Below are positions 16,409-25,529 of a stretch of DNA of 64,000 nucleotides, one piece after another. Position numbers and translations under genes: made by a program. A model generated the notes under the pieces. It did not search any database, was not told the DNA's origin, and was given only the letters and a program-made list of their open reading frames with translations. The stretch's first letter is position 1, and every line of letters starts with the position of its first letter. Location of the stretch: the NCBI RefSeq assembly GCF_025398175.1, contig NZ_CP099734.1, positions 1,426,001 through 1,490,000 on the forward strand, in the 5' to 3' direction. The stretch comes from Photobacterium sp. TY1-4. Its GTDB lineage: Bacteria > Pseudomonadota > Gammaproteobacteria > Enterobacterales > Vibrionaceae.

Positions 16409-16675
16409 ATGCAAAATGATGAAATCATGAACGGGGACATGCTGATCGAAACGATCGAAAATCAGCTGGCCGACGGCAACCCGATCAAAGTAAAAGAAAC
16501 GCTGATGCGTCTAATGATGACCGGCACCCCGCGGGAAGAAGCCATTGAAATGATGGCGTGTGCGCTGTCTGTTGAAGTGTTTGATGTCGCCAAAAATGAC
16601 GGCAGCTTTAACCTCAAGCGTTATGCTGAAAATCTCGACGCCCTCCCGGATATGCCTTGGGAGTTTGAGGATTAA
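16409..16675 (+). CDS. Small conserved protein of unknown function
   Basis: An 88-residue acidic, soluble protein without cysteine pairs that would suggest metal binding, a signal peptide or membrane segments. It is rich in charged residues and looks helical (NQLADGNPIKVKETLMRLMMTG written in parts: NPIKVKETLMRLM, PREEAIEMMACAL). I believe similar short proteins occur in other Vibrionaceae but I cannot name a family. AGG lies upstream of the ATG. It follows the GGDEF/EAL gene by 51 bases and ends at a terminator, so cotranscription is likely. Confidence 0.75.
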   Translation: MQNDEIMNGDMLIETIENQLADGNPIKVKETLMRLMMTGTPREEAIEMMACALSVEVFDVAKNDGSFNLKRYAENLDALPDMPWEFED

Positions 16676-16690
16676 CATGCCCTAGCCAAG

Positions 16691-16714
16691 AAAGCCGCGA
16701 AAGCGGCTTTTTTT
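16691..16714 (+). terminator. Intrinsic terminator
   Basis: AAAGCCGC (16691-16698), a GAAA loop and GCGGCTTT (16703-16710), followed by TTTT. This is a textbook hairpin ending the GGDEF/EAL and small-gene transcript. Confidence 0.93.
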
Positions 16715-16797
16715 GTTCCCGAATTTCGCCATGCTCACGGTGCAGAATTTCACCACTCTTATTGAAAATCAGTATCTTAACGTCTCATCCCGATTTC

Positions 16798-16959
16798 ATA
16801 CCCATTGTAGTCAATAACGGCTCACCCTAGCTTGTTCAAACTCTCGATAACTGCGTTAGACATTTTGATTGTCGAATCACGCCTTATCGAACAATGCTGC
16901 CTTGTTCTCAAGCATTGTTCCTACACTATTGCTGCTCACTTACTGACTGTGATTGGTAT
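16798..16959. mobile_element. MITE-like repeat, copy 1 (upstream of ald)
   Basis: A 162-base non-coding element starting ATACCCATTGTAGTCAATA and ending TGACTGTGATTGGTAT. The ends form imperfect terminal inverted repeats (ATACCAAT/ATTGGTAT, with one mismatch on the left here). A second copy in the same orientation lies at 18674-18834, with long shared blocks such as TTGTAGTCAAT, GATAA.TGCGTTA, CTGCCTTGTTCTCA and CTGTGATTGGTAT. It has no coding capacity. The size, inverted ends and multiple copies fit a miniature inverted-repeat element or a related intergenic repeat. Confidence 0.8.
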
Positions 16960-17497
16960 CAACATCCCGGCCATGTTCATGTGCAGGATGATGCCTGCTC
17001 TGTATTTGAGCGCATTTTTTCTTGCGGCAGTTTTCTATGGCGCGACATGACCCCGGTGTTTAGCCCGCTGACGGAGGTACGTAGGAATGTTGCCTTTGTG
17101 TGATGAAATGTAATGGGCTTTAATCACAGCACTTTTACGTATTGAACCCGTAATCATGCTGAAGAAGTTAGAAATTCTGTATTTTATCCTGTTGTGATTG
17201 TGTTTTTTTGGCTTGATAGTCGGTTTTTGGCATTTTGTCCATAGAGGTTATTTCTATATATGCTACCCACTATAGGGATTATCACTGGATATGTAATAAA
17301 TGATGGTCAGGTGGTCTAATTTGTGCTCAAAAACCCAATTTTTGTTGTGTGAGCCAAGTCAAAAACAGTTCATTGTGCCAGATTAGAAGAAAATCCTAGA
17401 TGGATTTGTTGGAACCAGGTTAAAAAACGGTGACACATTCCAGTCTTTTTTCATTATTGTGTACATAACTTTTAAACAAGTCAGCAAGGATATAAAA
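16960..17497. other. Long A+T-rich leader region before ald
   Basis: This 538-base stretch between the first MITE-like copy and the ald start has no convincing ORF. It should hold the ald promoter and any Lrp-type regulatory sites, but I could not identify a specific box. AAGGA at 17486-17490 is the ald ribosome binding site. Confidence 0.5.
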
Positions 17498-18613
17498 ATG
17501 ATTATCGGTGTACCTAAAGAGATTAAAGTTCATGAATACCGTGTAGGTATGGTCCCTGCTTCTGTAAGCGAGGCTGTGGCGCATGGACATACTGTGTATG
17601 TTGAAACACAAGCGGGTACAGGTATCGGCTTCAGCGATCAGGACTACATTGATGCCGGTGCTCAAATTCTGCCAACAGCAGAAGCGGTTTTTGCCGAATC
17701 AGAAATGATTGTCAAAGTTAAGGAGCCGCAAGCTGTTGAGCGTGCGATGCTTCGTGAAGGTCAAATCCTGTTTACTTACCTGCACCTGGCCCCGGACCCA
17801 GCGCAGACCAAAGACCTGGTCAACAGCAAAGCTGTTTGTATTGCTTACGAAACAGTGACTGACGACAACGGCCGTCTGCCTCTGCTGGCGCCAATGTCTG
17901 AAGTTGCGGGCCGTATGTCTATCCAGGCTGGTGCTTTTGCGCTGGAGAAATCAAAAGGCGGTCGCGGTATGCTGCTTGCGGGCGTTCCTGGTGTTGAGCC
18001 TGCGAAAGTAGTGATCATCGGTGGTGGTGTTGTTGGTGCCAACGCAGCACAAATGGCTGTTGGCCTGCGTGCAGATGTGGTTGTTCTGGACCGTAGCATT
18101 GATGCACTGCGTAAGCTGGACGCTCAGTTTGACGGTAAAGTGAAGTGCGTTTACTCAACGAAAGATGCGATTGAGAAACACGTTCTGGAAGCTGACTTGG
18201 TGATTGGTGGTGTTCTGGTTCCTGGTGCCTCTGCACCGAAACTGGTGACTGCTGAGATGGTTAAGAACATGAAACCAGGCGCAGCCATTGTTGATGTGGC
18301 AATCGACCAAGGCGGTTGTGTTGAAACTTCTCACGCGACAACACACAGCGACCCAACTTACATTGTTGACGACGTTGTTCACTACTGCGTAGCGAACATG
18401 CCAGGTGCGGTTGCCCGTACTTCGACGTTTGCCCTGAACAACGTAACGCTGCCATACATCCTGAAACTGGCAAACAAAGGTTACAAAGCTGCACTGCAAG
18501 AAGACAAGCACCTGATGAACGGCCTGAACGTTTACCGCGGTCAAATCACTTGCGACGAAGTTGCAGAAGCACTGGACCTGCCATTCGTTTCAGCTGAAGA
18601 AGCACTGGCATAA
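17498..18613 (+). CDS. ald: Alanine dehydrogenase
   Basis: A 371-residue NAD-dependent alanine dehydrogenase, interconverting L-alanine with pyruvate and ammonia. It opens with [17 protein letters not shown], and has the NAD-binding [10 protein letters not shown] around residues 174-183 and the C-terminal [11 protein letters not shown] typical of the family. AAGGA precedes the ATG by 7 bases. The gene uses a narrow set of codons common in highly expressed genes (CTG, GGT, GTT, AAA), unlike its neighbours, suggesting high expression. It is monocistronic, ends at a terminator at 18637-18666, and is bracketed by two directly repeated MITE-like elements. Confidence 0.96.
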   Translation: MIIGVPKEIKVHEYRVGMVPASVSEAVAHGHTVYVETQAGTGIGFSDQDYIDAGAQILPTAEAVFAESEMIVKVKEPQAVERAMLREGQILFTYLHLAPDPAQTKDLVNSKAVCIAYETVTDDNGRLPLLAPMSEVAGRMSIQAGAFALEKSKGGRGMLLAGVPGVEPAKVVIIGGGVVGANAAQMAVGLRADVVVLDRSIDALRKLDAQFDGKVKCVYSTKDAIEKHVLEADLVIGGVLVPGASAPKLVTAEMVKNMKPGAAIVDVAIDQGGCVETSHATTHSDPTYIVDDVVHYCVANMPGAVARTSTFALNNVTLPYILKLANKGYKAALQEDKHLMNGLNVYRGQITCDEVAEALDLPFVSAEEALA

Positions 18614-18636
18614 TAGCCATTTAGGTTAGTGTCGGA

Positions 18637-18666
18637 AAATCCCTGCCTTCGCGCAGGGATTTTTTT
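18637..18666 (+). terminator. Intrinsic terminator of ald
   Basis: AAATCCCTGC (18637-18646) pairs with GCAGGGATTT (18653-18662) and continues into a run of T. Confidence 0.92.
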
Positions 18667-18673
18667 GCCTGAA

Positions 18674-18834
18674 ATACCAATTGTAGTCAATCACTGGTCA
18701 TCCTAACTTGTTAAAACGCCTGATAAATGCGTTAAAATTTTTGATTGTAAAATAACTACTTATCGAAGAATTCTGCCTTGTTCTCACGCGTTTTCCTACG
18801 CTATTTCTGATCCCTTACTTACTGTGATTGGTAT
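18674..18834. mobile_element. MITE-like repeat, copy 2 (downstream of ald)
   Basis: A 161-base element with perfect 8-base ends ATACCAAT and ATTGGTAT (extended as ATACCAATTGTAGTCAA and TTACTGTGATTGGTAT, which are imperfect mirror images). It begins 8 bases after the ald terminator and has the same orientation as copy 1 at 16798-16959. No ORF is supported. Confidence 0.82.
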
Positions 18835-19214
18835 AAGATCTGGCTGTGCGTCCTCCCCAATCTTTGCCCGATACCCGCATATAGCTTGTGAGAAAGGAGC
18901 AGGGAGAAAGGAAATGGTGGGTGTGGATCCTGCCGTAATTACAGTAAAGACGACTGCGCCATTGTGTCGCGGCATATCACTATCTCGGCTGATCACTGAA
19001 ATTGCTGGTGATGAACTATCTTTTTACTCATTGACTATTCAGCGGCATTCTTAGGTGGAAATTTTTCAAGATCATCAATGATATTTGATGTTATCGGGAT
19101 AGGACGTTCAATAGATAGTGTGTGAGGTGGGTGAATTATGTTTTAGATATAAATGTCTGGAAATGAATTCACTTATCAGTGGCTCGGTTGAAAGTCAGTC
19201 TGAATTAAATCGAT
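18835..19214. other. Intergenic region, possible repeat remnant
   Basis: No gene is supported. A minus-strand open stretch (about 18796-18996) runs directly into the MITE-like end and has the look of a repeat-derived spurious peptide rather than a protein. The remainder up to the L,D-transpeptidase terminator shows nothing I can identify. Confidence 0.4.
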
Positions 19215-19245
19215 AAAAAAGGTATGACATCTGCGTCATACCTTT
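19215..19245 (-). terminator. Intrinsic terminator of the L,D-transpeptidase gene
   Basis: On the minus strand AAAGGTATGAC pairs with GTCATACCTTT (19235-19245 with 19218-19228), followed by a T run (the AAAAAA at 19215-19220 on the plus strand). Confidence 0.85.
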
Positions 19246-19308
19246 GCTGTGAAGCGAATGAAATAAATGATTGTTGTTCTTATTCAATTACGTGAATGAC
19301 CGGCTGAC

Positions 19309-19956
19309 TCAGGCGTGCGCATAAATGACGCTGCCGCCTTTGATGGTATCAATAATCTGACGCGATAATCCGCTCGGCAATGCCGGGCAGCCCCAGCTCC
19401 GTCCCAGATAGCCATGATGCTTGATGAAAGACTCCGTGGCGTATTTGGCGCCATGAACCACAATGTAACGGCGCCGGGCGTTGTCGTTGATGCCGCGGGT
19501 CAGGCCGTCCAGTTTCAGGGAGTAGCCATTGCCACCGTAGTAGGTGGTGTCAGTCAGAAAGGTACCCAGCGAGGTTTGCCGGGAGTTGACCCGGTTGGAG
19601 AAACGGGTCGCTTTGCGTCCACCGCTGTTCACGCCATGGGAGACATAAGTGCGATAGATCAGCTTGTTGCGATTCAAATCAATGACAAAAAAGCGTTTTT
19701 CTGTGGATGGTTTGCTGTAGTCAATGATGGTCAGAATTTGTTTTTTCCTGCCCGATGCCTGGTAATACGCGTTATACCCTTCTTTAAATACTTGATAATC
19801 AACCACACCTTTGAGATTTGCTTCCTGATAGACATGGTTGATGATCGATTCCGGTGTTTGGTTATTACTGTATGTGTTGCCGTGAATTTTACTGGCAAAA
19901 GTGGTGATCGGTAGAAATAAAAAAATCAGAACGAACAGGTTAATCGCTTTTTTCAT
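19309..19956 (-). CDS. Exported murein L,D-transpeptidase catalytic-domain protein (YkuD_2 type)
   Basis: A 215-residue protein with a signal peptide (about residues 1-21, ending TTFAS). The mature part has the L,D-transpeptidase signature as VVHGAKYA and SWGCPAL, with the catalytic cysteine at about residue 190. These enzymes act in the periplasm on peptidoglycan stem peptides, forming or exchanging 3-3 cross-links or anchoring proteins. The architecture (short N-terminal domain, then the catalytic domain) fits the YkuD_2 subfamily found in many gammaproteobacteria; physiological roles there are mostly undefined. It is monocistronic with its own terminator. Confidence 0.88.
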   Translation of the reverse strand: MKKAINLFVLIFLFLPITTFASKIHGNTYSNNQTPESIINHVYQEANLKGVVDYQVFKEGYNAYYQASGRKKQILTIIDYSKPSTEKRFFVIDLNRNKLIYRTYVSHGVNSGGRKATRFSNRVNSRQTSLGTFLTDTTYYGGNGYSLKLDGLTRGINDNARRRYIVVHGAKYATESFIKHHGYLGRSWGCPALPSGLSRQIIDTIKGGSVIYAHA

Positions 19957-20418
19957 GGTCCTTGTTAAACACTCTATTGTTCGACTTATGGTTAATATGG
20001 CGAGACTTTACCATAAAACTGGCACAAGTTTAGTCAGATGTGTTGTATCCGAAGGGGGGTGCAGGCATAAAAAAGTCCTGTTAATTGGAGGAATGAAGTG
20101 GGAAATTCTCTGAATAACATTCAGTTAGAACATGAATTTTTTATTATTAACAACCCGGCGGCAGAAGAATCCTAAACGCTGAAAATCTGAAATGGCCTGT
20201 AATGATATTTTTATAAATACTTGTTTATAGGATGCAAATATTGATGACGGATTTATTAACTATGAATTCTTGGTCATTGAACTGTTTGTGCATTTTTTGA
20301 GCGCAATATCGCATTTTATCTTGCGATAAAAGCGTCAAAAAGCTGCTGATTTTTTGTTCGTGGTGTGTCGATAATTTGACGATCTGTCTGGAGTGGTTGT
20401 TTATCGCTCGATGGGGTG
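19957..20418. other. Intergenic region between L,D-transpeptidase and chitinase genes
   Basis: This 462-base stretch contains the L,D-transpeptidase promoter region on its left. The rest is A+T-rich with several short open stretches, none with a ribosome binding site or protein-like composition. I see no RNA gene. Confidence 0.4.
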
Positions 20419-20447
20419 GAAAAAAGCGCGGGCAGTTTCCCGCGCTT
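20419..20447 (-). terminator. Intrinsic terminator of the chitinase gene
   Basis: AAGCGCGGG (20424-20432) pairs with CCCGCGCTT (20439-20447). On the minus strand the stem is followed by a T run (plus-strand AAAAA at 20421-20425). It lies 22 bases past the chitinase stop. Confidence 0.9.
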
Positions 20448-20468
20448 GAGGGGCTCAGGAACCGTCCC

Positions 20469-23400
20469 TTATAAGGTACAGACTTCTTTCCAGGTGTTGT
20501 CACTGCCCGGAATGGAGTTGGACCACCAAATGGCTTCGTAGATCACACCGTTATAGATGATCTTATCCCCTTGGTTGGCATGGCTCGGGTTTCCGGCCCA
20601 ATCGGCTTGTGGCCAGTTCGGGTAGGTGTTGATCCCTGTGGCAACACATTCGCCCGGCGTACCGCCCCCGTTACCGGTGCTGATATCACCCAGCGGCAGA
20701 TCCGGTTGCTCGAACTTGAACGCATAGTCTTTCCCATTCACATTGACGCTGTAGTTTGCCGGTCCGGAAATCGGCAGATAGTAGACCATATCCAGCTCGT
20801 AAGTACCGCCAGCAGGCAGCTCTTTCCAGCCTGGCAGGGTGAAGGCGACGCGATGCATCGGTCCGTCCAGCCCGCCAATGTTGTTGGCGCGGGTATGGCC
20901 GGAAGCAATCACCTTGAGACCGCCGCCGGACTGATCTTTGGCGTTATCGGGGGCAGAAACCGGAATGTCAAACTGGAATTCCGTGCCGCCCGGCAGCGCC
21001 TGTCCGGTGTTGTTGGTGAAAGTGATCTTCGGATTGATTGGGTAGTTCTGATCGCCGACCTTGAAACCGCTGATAGCAATGGTGATATCCAGTGCTTCGG
21101 TCGGGATGGCACCGGTCGCAATGCTATTGCCGTAAGGCGTTGCAGCCTTGAACTTGTTATAGATGGTTTGGGTCATGGTGTTCCCCATGTGATATTCCCC
21201 ATTGCCGGTCTTACAAGCATTTTCGGTCAGATCCACCGCGCCCCGGTTGCCGTTGGCATCAAGGGTGTAGCAGTTGTAGTCTCCGGCCAGCTCCCAGAAC
21301 ATGATCCCGCCAATTCCTTTGTCGATGACGTAGTCTGCTTTGACATTGATCGACTGCTCATCTTCGGTGGACAGGAAGACTTTCTTCTCCGGGTTCCACA
21401 ACCAAGGGGCGACTGCAACGCTGTCATAGTGACGGGTGTAGGTGCCGACCAGCGGGTCGGTGGTCGGGTTCAGGCCATATGCCGCAGTGTAAGAGCCGTA
21501 GACTCCTTGAGCCAGGTTCAGCGCATGCCACATCGGGTTCGAGCCAGCGCCCATTTCATCCCCGGCGGCATTTTGATCGTGCCAGAGGTTATCCAGTCCG
21601 ATGGCACCGTGGCCGCAGTTATTTTTCTCGCCTTCACCGGTGCCCGGCGCACACTGGGTTTGATCCGGCAGGGCTGCGCGTCCCCAAAGACCGTTTTCAC
21701 CCCCGGTGACCCCTTGCCAGCCTCGGGTGTAATAAGGCACGCCGATATTGATCCGGCCGGCCGGCATGGAGCCGCGGAAGTAATGGTAGGCCCAGTCGGT
21801 GTTGAGGTAGCCGATGCCGCCGTATGCGGCGGTGTCGTACACGTTCCACATGGCCAGCTCTGAATCTTTTCCGGTATCGTATAGCGCGGCATTATGGCCG
21901 ACATGATCGTTCCAGGCGCCATGGAGGTCATACGACATGATGTTGACGTAATCCAGATATGGAGTAACCGCCATGGTTTCCATCCCTCGCAGCAGGTAGC
22001 CGGAGGACGGCGCGGCAATCGTGAGCATGTAGTGCGTGCCGTCGGCGGCACTGGCGCGGTCGAGTTTCTCGCGCAGTACGCGCATCAGCTCATGGTAGGA
22101 CTTCATCAGGTGCGGGCGGCGAGGCTCTGCGAATGCGGAGTCGTCCGGATTTCCGGCGCCGGACATGCTGGTCGGATATTCATAGTCGATATCCAGACCG
22201 TCAAACTTGTACTGGCGCATCATAGCGACGGCGGAATCAGCAAAGGTCTCGATACCGGCGTGGTTGATACTGCCGTCGGCATTCGTGGTCATGGTGTAGA
22301 AGCCGCCGTCGGCGACGCGTTGGCCATCAGCACCGAAGTGGCCGCCGGTTTCAGCCCAGCCCCCGATTGAGATCAGCGTTTTGACCCCGTGTTTGGCTTT
22401 GGCGGTGGCAAGTGCCCCGAAATGACCTTTGAAGCCCAGGGCCGGATCAATTTCGACGCCATCCCACGTCAGGCCGACAGCCGGGTTGGTCGGGTCGTTG
22501 ACATTGCCGATATTGACCTTGCCGTCGGAGCCGATGCTGACGAAAGCATAGTTAATATGGGTCAGCTGCTCCCAGGGGATGTCGTTGACCAGATAGGAGG
22601 TTTGCGGATCGTTGCCCGCCCGCCAGCTGGTGAAGTAGCCAATGACCCGACGTGGGTGATCCGCGCCCATCAGTTCACGGCCTTCGGCATCGTAGACCGT
22701 ACAGTATGGAACATTCACCCCTAGGGTCTGGTAGAGGCCGTCAGGGCGGCAGTTGTTGACGGCGGCGCCGGTAACGGTGAGTTGCACTGCGGCAGAGTCT
22801 GTGGAAGCGCCCAGGTTATCGGTCGCGCGGGCGACAACGGCCAGCGCTCCCGGCTGCGTGGCGGTATAGCTGAGGGTATAAGGGGCGGACGCCACGGTGC
22901 CGATCAGGTTGCCGGCGACCAAGAAATCAACTTTATCGACGCTGCCGTCGCTGTCGGCTGCCTGGGCCGTCAGGGTGACGGTGGTACCCACTTCAACCGT
23001 TGCTACGGACAGTGCGACATCCACGGTTGGCGCAACATTACCGGTGTCCGGCTGCTGTACGGTTATGGCCAGCGTGGATTCCGAAACCGCCCCGAGATTG
23101 TCAAACGCCTTGGCGGTAATGGTATGGTTGCCGGCGGTTGCGGTCCAGGCGGTGGTGTAGGGTGCATTTTGGACCGTCGCGAGCAGGGTTTGGCCGAGGT
23201 AAAACTCAACCTGGGCGATGGTCCCGTCGCTATCGCTGGCATCGGCGGCGATCGTGATTTGATCGCCCGCGGTGAGCGGGCCGCCGGCCGGGGAGGTCAG
23301 TGACACTGTTGGTGCGACGTTTCCGGTTGTCGCACAGTCATCGATAAAGCGCCACTCCTGACTCGGACCTGAGTGGGTTGCCGGGTTGTTCCCCTGGCTC

Positions 23401-23594
23401 CACCATTTGGCTTCGTAAACTTTATTTCCTTCCTGAACTTGTGCACCGCCGGAGTAGGCCGCGCTGCTGTTCCAGGCTTCGATCGATGTGCAGTCCATTG
23501 CGGCCTGGGCATTGAAGGCCAGCAGGCACGAAACCGTGAGGGCGCTGAGTCTGAAACTGGTCTTCAGGACAGCTCCCTGTTTTGAGTGAGTCAT
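20469..23594 (-). CDS. Secreted multidomain chitinase (GH18 with two chitin-binding modules)
   Basis: A 1041-residue exported enzyme that cleaves chitin. Order: signal peptide (about 1-31, ending NAQA), CBM5/12-type chitin-binding module (tryptophans in [10 protein letters not shown]), two Ig-like/PKD-like repeats beginning NVAPTV, the GH18 barrel with the catalytic [10 protein letters not shown] (Glu about 472), a C-terminal beta-sandwich, and a second CBM5/12 ([12 protein letters not shown]) at the end. The ATG at 23594 has AAGGATG upstream; an in-frame ATG 12 codons earlier would disrupt the signal peptide. The gene is monocistronic. Chitin degradation is a core trait of Vibrionaceae. A weak CRP-like sequence lies upstream at 23711-23726. 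Confidence 0.95.
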   Translation of the reverse strand: MTHSKQGAVLKTSFRLSALTVSCLLAFNAQAAMDCTSIEAWNSSAAYSGGAQVQEGNKVYEAKWWSQGNNPATHSGPSQEWRFIDDCATTGNVAPTVSLTSPAGGPLTAGDQITIAADASDSDGTIAQVEFYLGQTLLATVQNAPYTTAWTATAGNHTITAKAFDNLGAVSESTLAITVQQPDTGNVAPTVDVALSVATVEVGTTVTLTAQAADSDGSVDKVDFLVAGNLIGTVASAPYTLSYTATQPGALAVVARATDNLGASTDSAAVQLTVTGAAVNNCRPDGLYQTLGVNVPYCTVYDAEGRELMGADHPRRVIGYFTSWRAGNDPQTSYLVNDIPWEQLTHINYAFVSIGSDGKVNIGNVNDPTNPAVGLTWDGVEIDPALGFKGHFGALATAKAKHGVKTLISIGGWAETGGHFGADGQRVADGGFYTMTTNADGSINHAGIETFADSAVAMMRQYKFDGLDIDYEYPTSMSGAGNPDDSAFAEPRRPHLMKSYHELMRVLREKLDRASAADGTHYMLTIAAPSSGYLLRGMETMAVTPYLDYVNIMSYDLHGAWNDHVGHNAALYDTGKDSELAMWNVYDTAAYGGIGYLNTDWAYHYFRGSMPAGRINIGVPYYTRGWQGVTGGENGLWGRAALPDQTQCAPGTGEGEKNNCGHGAIGLDNLWHDQNAAGDEMGAGSNPMWHALNLAQGVYGSYTAAYGLNPTTDPLVGTYTRHYDSVAVAPWLWNPEKKVFLSTEDEQSINVKADYVIDKGIGGIMFWELAGDYNCYTLDANGNRGAVDLTENACKTGNGEYHMGNTMTQTIYNKFKAATPYGNSIATGAIPTEALDITIAISGFKVGDQNYPINPKITFTNNTGQALPGGTEFQFDIPVSAPDNAKDQSGGGLKVIASGHTRANNIGGLDGPMHRVAFTLPGWKELPAGGTYELDMVYYLPISGPANYSVNVNGKDYAFKFEQPDLPLGDISTGNGGGTPGECVATGINTYPNWPQADWAGNPSHANQGDKIIYNGVIYEAIWWSNSIPGSDNTWKEVCTL

Positions 23595-23710
23595 TGTTTC
23601 ATCCTTAAGTCGTTGTTTATTATTGGTCAAAAAATCGATTACGGCATGTTCTTGCTTTATGTTTGCCGTGAAAGAACTATAGGAAACTTGCCAAAATTGA
23701 AGCGACTTGT

Positions 23711-23726
23711 TGTGATGATTTACACG
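23711..23726. promoter_or_regulatory. Weak CRP-like site upstream of the chitinase gene
   Basis: TGTGATGATTTACACG matches the CRP half-sites TGTGA and TCACA at 8 of 10 positions with the correct 6-base spacer. It lies about 117 bases upstream of the chitinase ATG. The match is modest. Confidence 0.25.
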
Positions 23727-23876
23727 ATGACTCGCAAAAATAGGTGAATGGTTAATCTGTTTTTGCGCTTAATTTGCCCAAGAAATCAAATTAAGAGGGA
23801 AACGAGGTCAGGCAGGGCGGAAAGCAGCCGGCTCCAGGAATGAATCTGAAAGAGCAGACTGCTGATCGAGCGGTTG

Positions 23877-24524
23877 TTACTGGGTTGGTGCTTGCTGGTT
23901 AATCTGGGCTTTGAAGCGCTCACGGGTGGCGGCATCGGCTTGTTCGTACCAGTAGAACAGCATGTTCTCAGCCACATTCTGGCCCTTCTCAGGCGTTGCC
24001 GTGTTCGCGGTTGTTGGCGCTGCGACCAGTTGCGGTGCTGGTGTGACGGCCAGTGATGCCAGCGCGGCCGGGGCATTGGTCAGGTTATAGGCCTGGATTT
24101 CTTTTTCGTAATCGCGGCCAAATTGCATGCCATGCTTCACCAGCTTGTCCTGGGCAAATGAAACCGACTGAGCCTGAGGGTCGGTGAGGTTGAGGGTTGG
24201 AGTGTTATCGAACCGGCTTACTTCCCGGGCCGTCCGGAGCTTCGGCAATGCCAGTTGGTAAGTCGTATCCTGACCGGCAAATTTGATGATGATGACTTCG
24301 GATTTATAGAGTTTGTAATCCCCGTTTTCACGGTAGTTGTCCTGATAGCGGAAAGCAATCTGGTGTTCACCGTTGTGCAGAGTGAGCGTCTCATTGCCCG
24401 TTGCTTCCTTGCCGTTGACCAATACCAGTTCGCTGCTGTATGGCAGTTCGACTTTCACCTCGGCGAGGGCGGCAGTGCTCAGGCCACAGGCCGCAAGCGC
24501 AAGTAGGGCTGTATGAAGTTTCAT
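23877..24524 (-). CDS. DUF2057 / YccT (CsgI-like) periplasmic protein
   Basis: A 215-residue exported protein with signal peptide at about 1-21 (LSTAALAEVKVE). The mature sequence (VKVELPYSSELVLVNGKE, NGEHQIAFRYQDNY) is typical of the DUF2057 family, which includes E. coli YccT/CsgI, reported to inhibit curli formation in the periplasm. CAAGGA precedes the ATG. In E. coli yccT is close to rlmI, yccX, tusE and yccA, and those homologues lie just downstream here, so the neighbourhood is conserved. The C-terminal region contains an Ala/Pro/Thr-rich linker of no known function. Confidence 0.85.
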   Translation of the reverse strand: MKLHTALLALAACGLSTAALAEVKVELPYSSELVLVNGKEATGNETLTLHNGEHQIAFRYQDNYRENGDYKLYKSEVIIIKFAGQDTTYQLALPKLRTAREVSRFDNTPTLNLTDPQAQSVSFAQDKLVKHGMQFGRDYEKEIQAYNLTNAPAALASLAVTPAPQLVAAPTTANTATPEKGQNVAENMLFYWYEQADAATRERFKAQINQQAPTQ

Positions 24525-24637
24525 GTCTGTTCCTTGATAATTCTAATATTCCGGCAGTGTCGCGCTAAGGCGCTGAATATAACCTGAATAGGCTGGTCTG
24601 TGCGACAGAGAATAATGTATAACTATGAAGATGTTAA

Positions 24638-25417
24638 ATGGAGAGTACACTTTATATGGATATGACGCTGCTTCAGGTGCTGCTGTTGCTGGGTACGGGG
24701 TTTCTGGCCGGAATTATTAATACGCTGGCCGGAGGCGGGTCGAACCTGACGCTACCGGCGCTGATGGTCATGGGGATACCGGCCGAAGTGGCCAATGCCA
24801 CCAATCGGGTTGGCGTGCTGATCCAAGGTATTACTGCGGTGTCGGGTTTTCGTCAGCACGGCAAACTGGAGACCGATGACACCGTGCCGATCCTGATCCC
24901 GACCGTGATTGGCGGTTTGCTCGGTGCGGCCGGGGCTGCTTACGCGCCTTCGGCCTGGGTGAAACCGCTGTTGCTGGGGACCATGCTGACGATGGCGTTG
25001 GTAATTTTACTGCGTCCGTCGATTGTCGCGCCGGAGCCCGGTACGCCGACGCGGAAAGTCCGGCAAACACCGAGTGCCTGGCTCGGACTTGGGCTGGCCG
25101 GCTTCTATGGCGGCTTTGTTCAGGCCGGGGTGGGTTTTGTGTTACTGGCGGCACTGGCCGGGACGCTGCGCTACGACTTGGTGCGGGCCAACGCACTCAA
25201 AATGTTCTGTACCGTAGTGTTTACCCTGGTCGCGTTGGTGTTGTTTATTGTTGAAGATCTGGTGTTGTGGGGACCGGGGCTCATTCTGGCATTCGGCACC
25301 ATGTTTGGTGCGCATCTGGCGGTAAAAATGGCCATTAAGGCCAAACCGGAAACCCTGAAATGGTTTTTGTTTGTGATGACGTTGTGCGGCTGTATTGCGG
25401 CGATGCTGACTGATTAA
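24638..25417 (+). CDS. TauE/SafE-family sulfite/organic anion exporter-like membrane protein
   Basis: A 259-residue protein with about 7-8 membrane segments. The N-terminal half has the family's GxxAGxxxxLAGGGS-type segment (GFLAGIINTLAGGGSN) and the second repeat has GFYGGFVQAGVGF. Family members export sulfite, sulfoacetate or related anions, or import them; the substrate here is unknown. The start is uncertain: an ATG at 24656 is possible, the one at 24638 is used. It is divergent from the YccT-like gene and convergent with rlmI, so it is probably monocistronic. Confidence 0.85.
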   Translation: MESTLYMDMTLLQVLLLLGTGFLAGIINTLAGGGSNLTLPALMVMGIPAEVANATNRVGVLIQGITAVSGFRQHGKLETDDTVPILIPTVIGGLLGAAGAAYAPSAWVKPLLLGTMLTMALVILLRPSIVAPEPGTPTRKVRQTPSAWLGLGLAGFYGGFVQAGVGFVLLAALAGTLRYDLVRANALKMFCTVVFTLVALVLFIVEDLVLWGPGLILAFGTMFGAHLAVKMAIKAKPETLKWFLFVMTLCGCIAAMLTD

Positions 25418-25492
25418 TGGTGTATGCGCCAAGACGGTGTATGAGAATCAAGAGGGCGTTTGCGGTATCAAGTACAACAACGAAGGAGAGGT

Positions 25493-25521
25493 GATCCGGC
25501 CGAACTGGCGTCGGCCGGATC
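25493..25521. terminator. Strong inverted repeat between convergent genes
   Basis: GATCCGGCCGA (25493-25503) pairs perfectly with TCGGCCGGATC (25511-25521). It lies between the ends of the TauE-like gene and rlmI. There is no T tract on either strand, so termination is plausible but not shown. Confidence 0.45.
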
Positions 25522-25529
25522 CTGCCCGA

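Noticed and set aside
16832-17103. Two short overlapping open frames in and after the first MITE-like element
   Set aside because: They begin inside the repeat, lack a convincing ribosome binding site, and have cysteine- and phenylalanine-rich compositions typical of random reading.
18796-19054. Short open frames on both strands next to the second MITE-like copy
   Set aside because: They run into the repeat end; similar repeat-derived peptides are commonly mis-annotated. No ribosome binding site fits.
5831-20046. Identical 14-mer GTCAGATGTGTTGT in two promoters
   Set aside because: In a window this size, several chance 14-base matches are expected, and the two contexts are otherwise unrelated.
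20225-20503. 92-codon minus-strand frame overlapping the chitinase 3' end
   Set aside because: It overlaps the chitinase coding end and its terminator in another frame and has no start signal.
20571-21863. Long open frame (430 codons) opposite the chitinase gene
   Set aside because: It lies fully antisense to a well-supported GH18 chitinase and has no protein-family signature; GC-rich genes often give such shadows.
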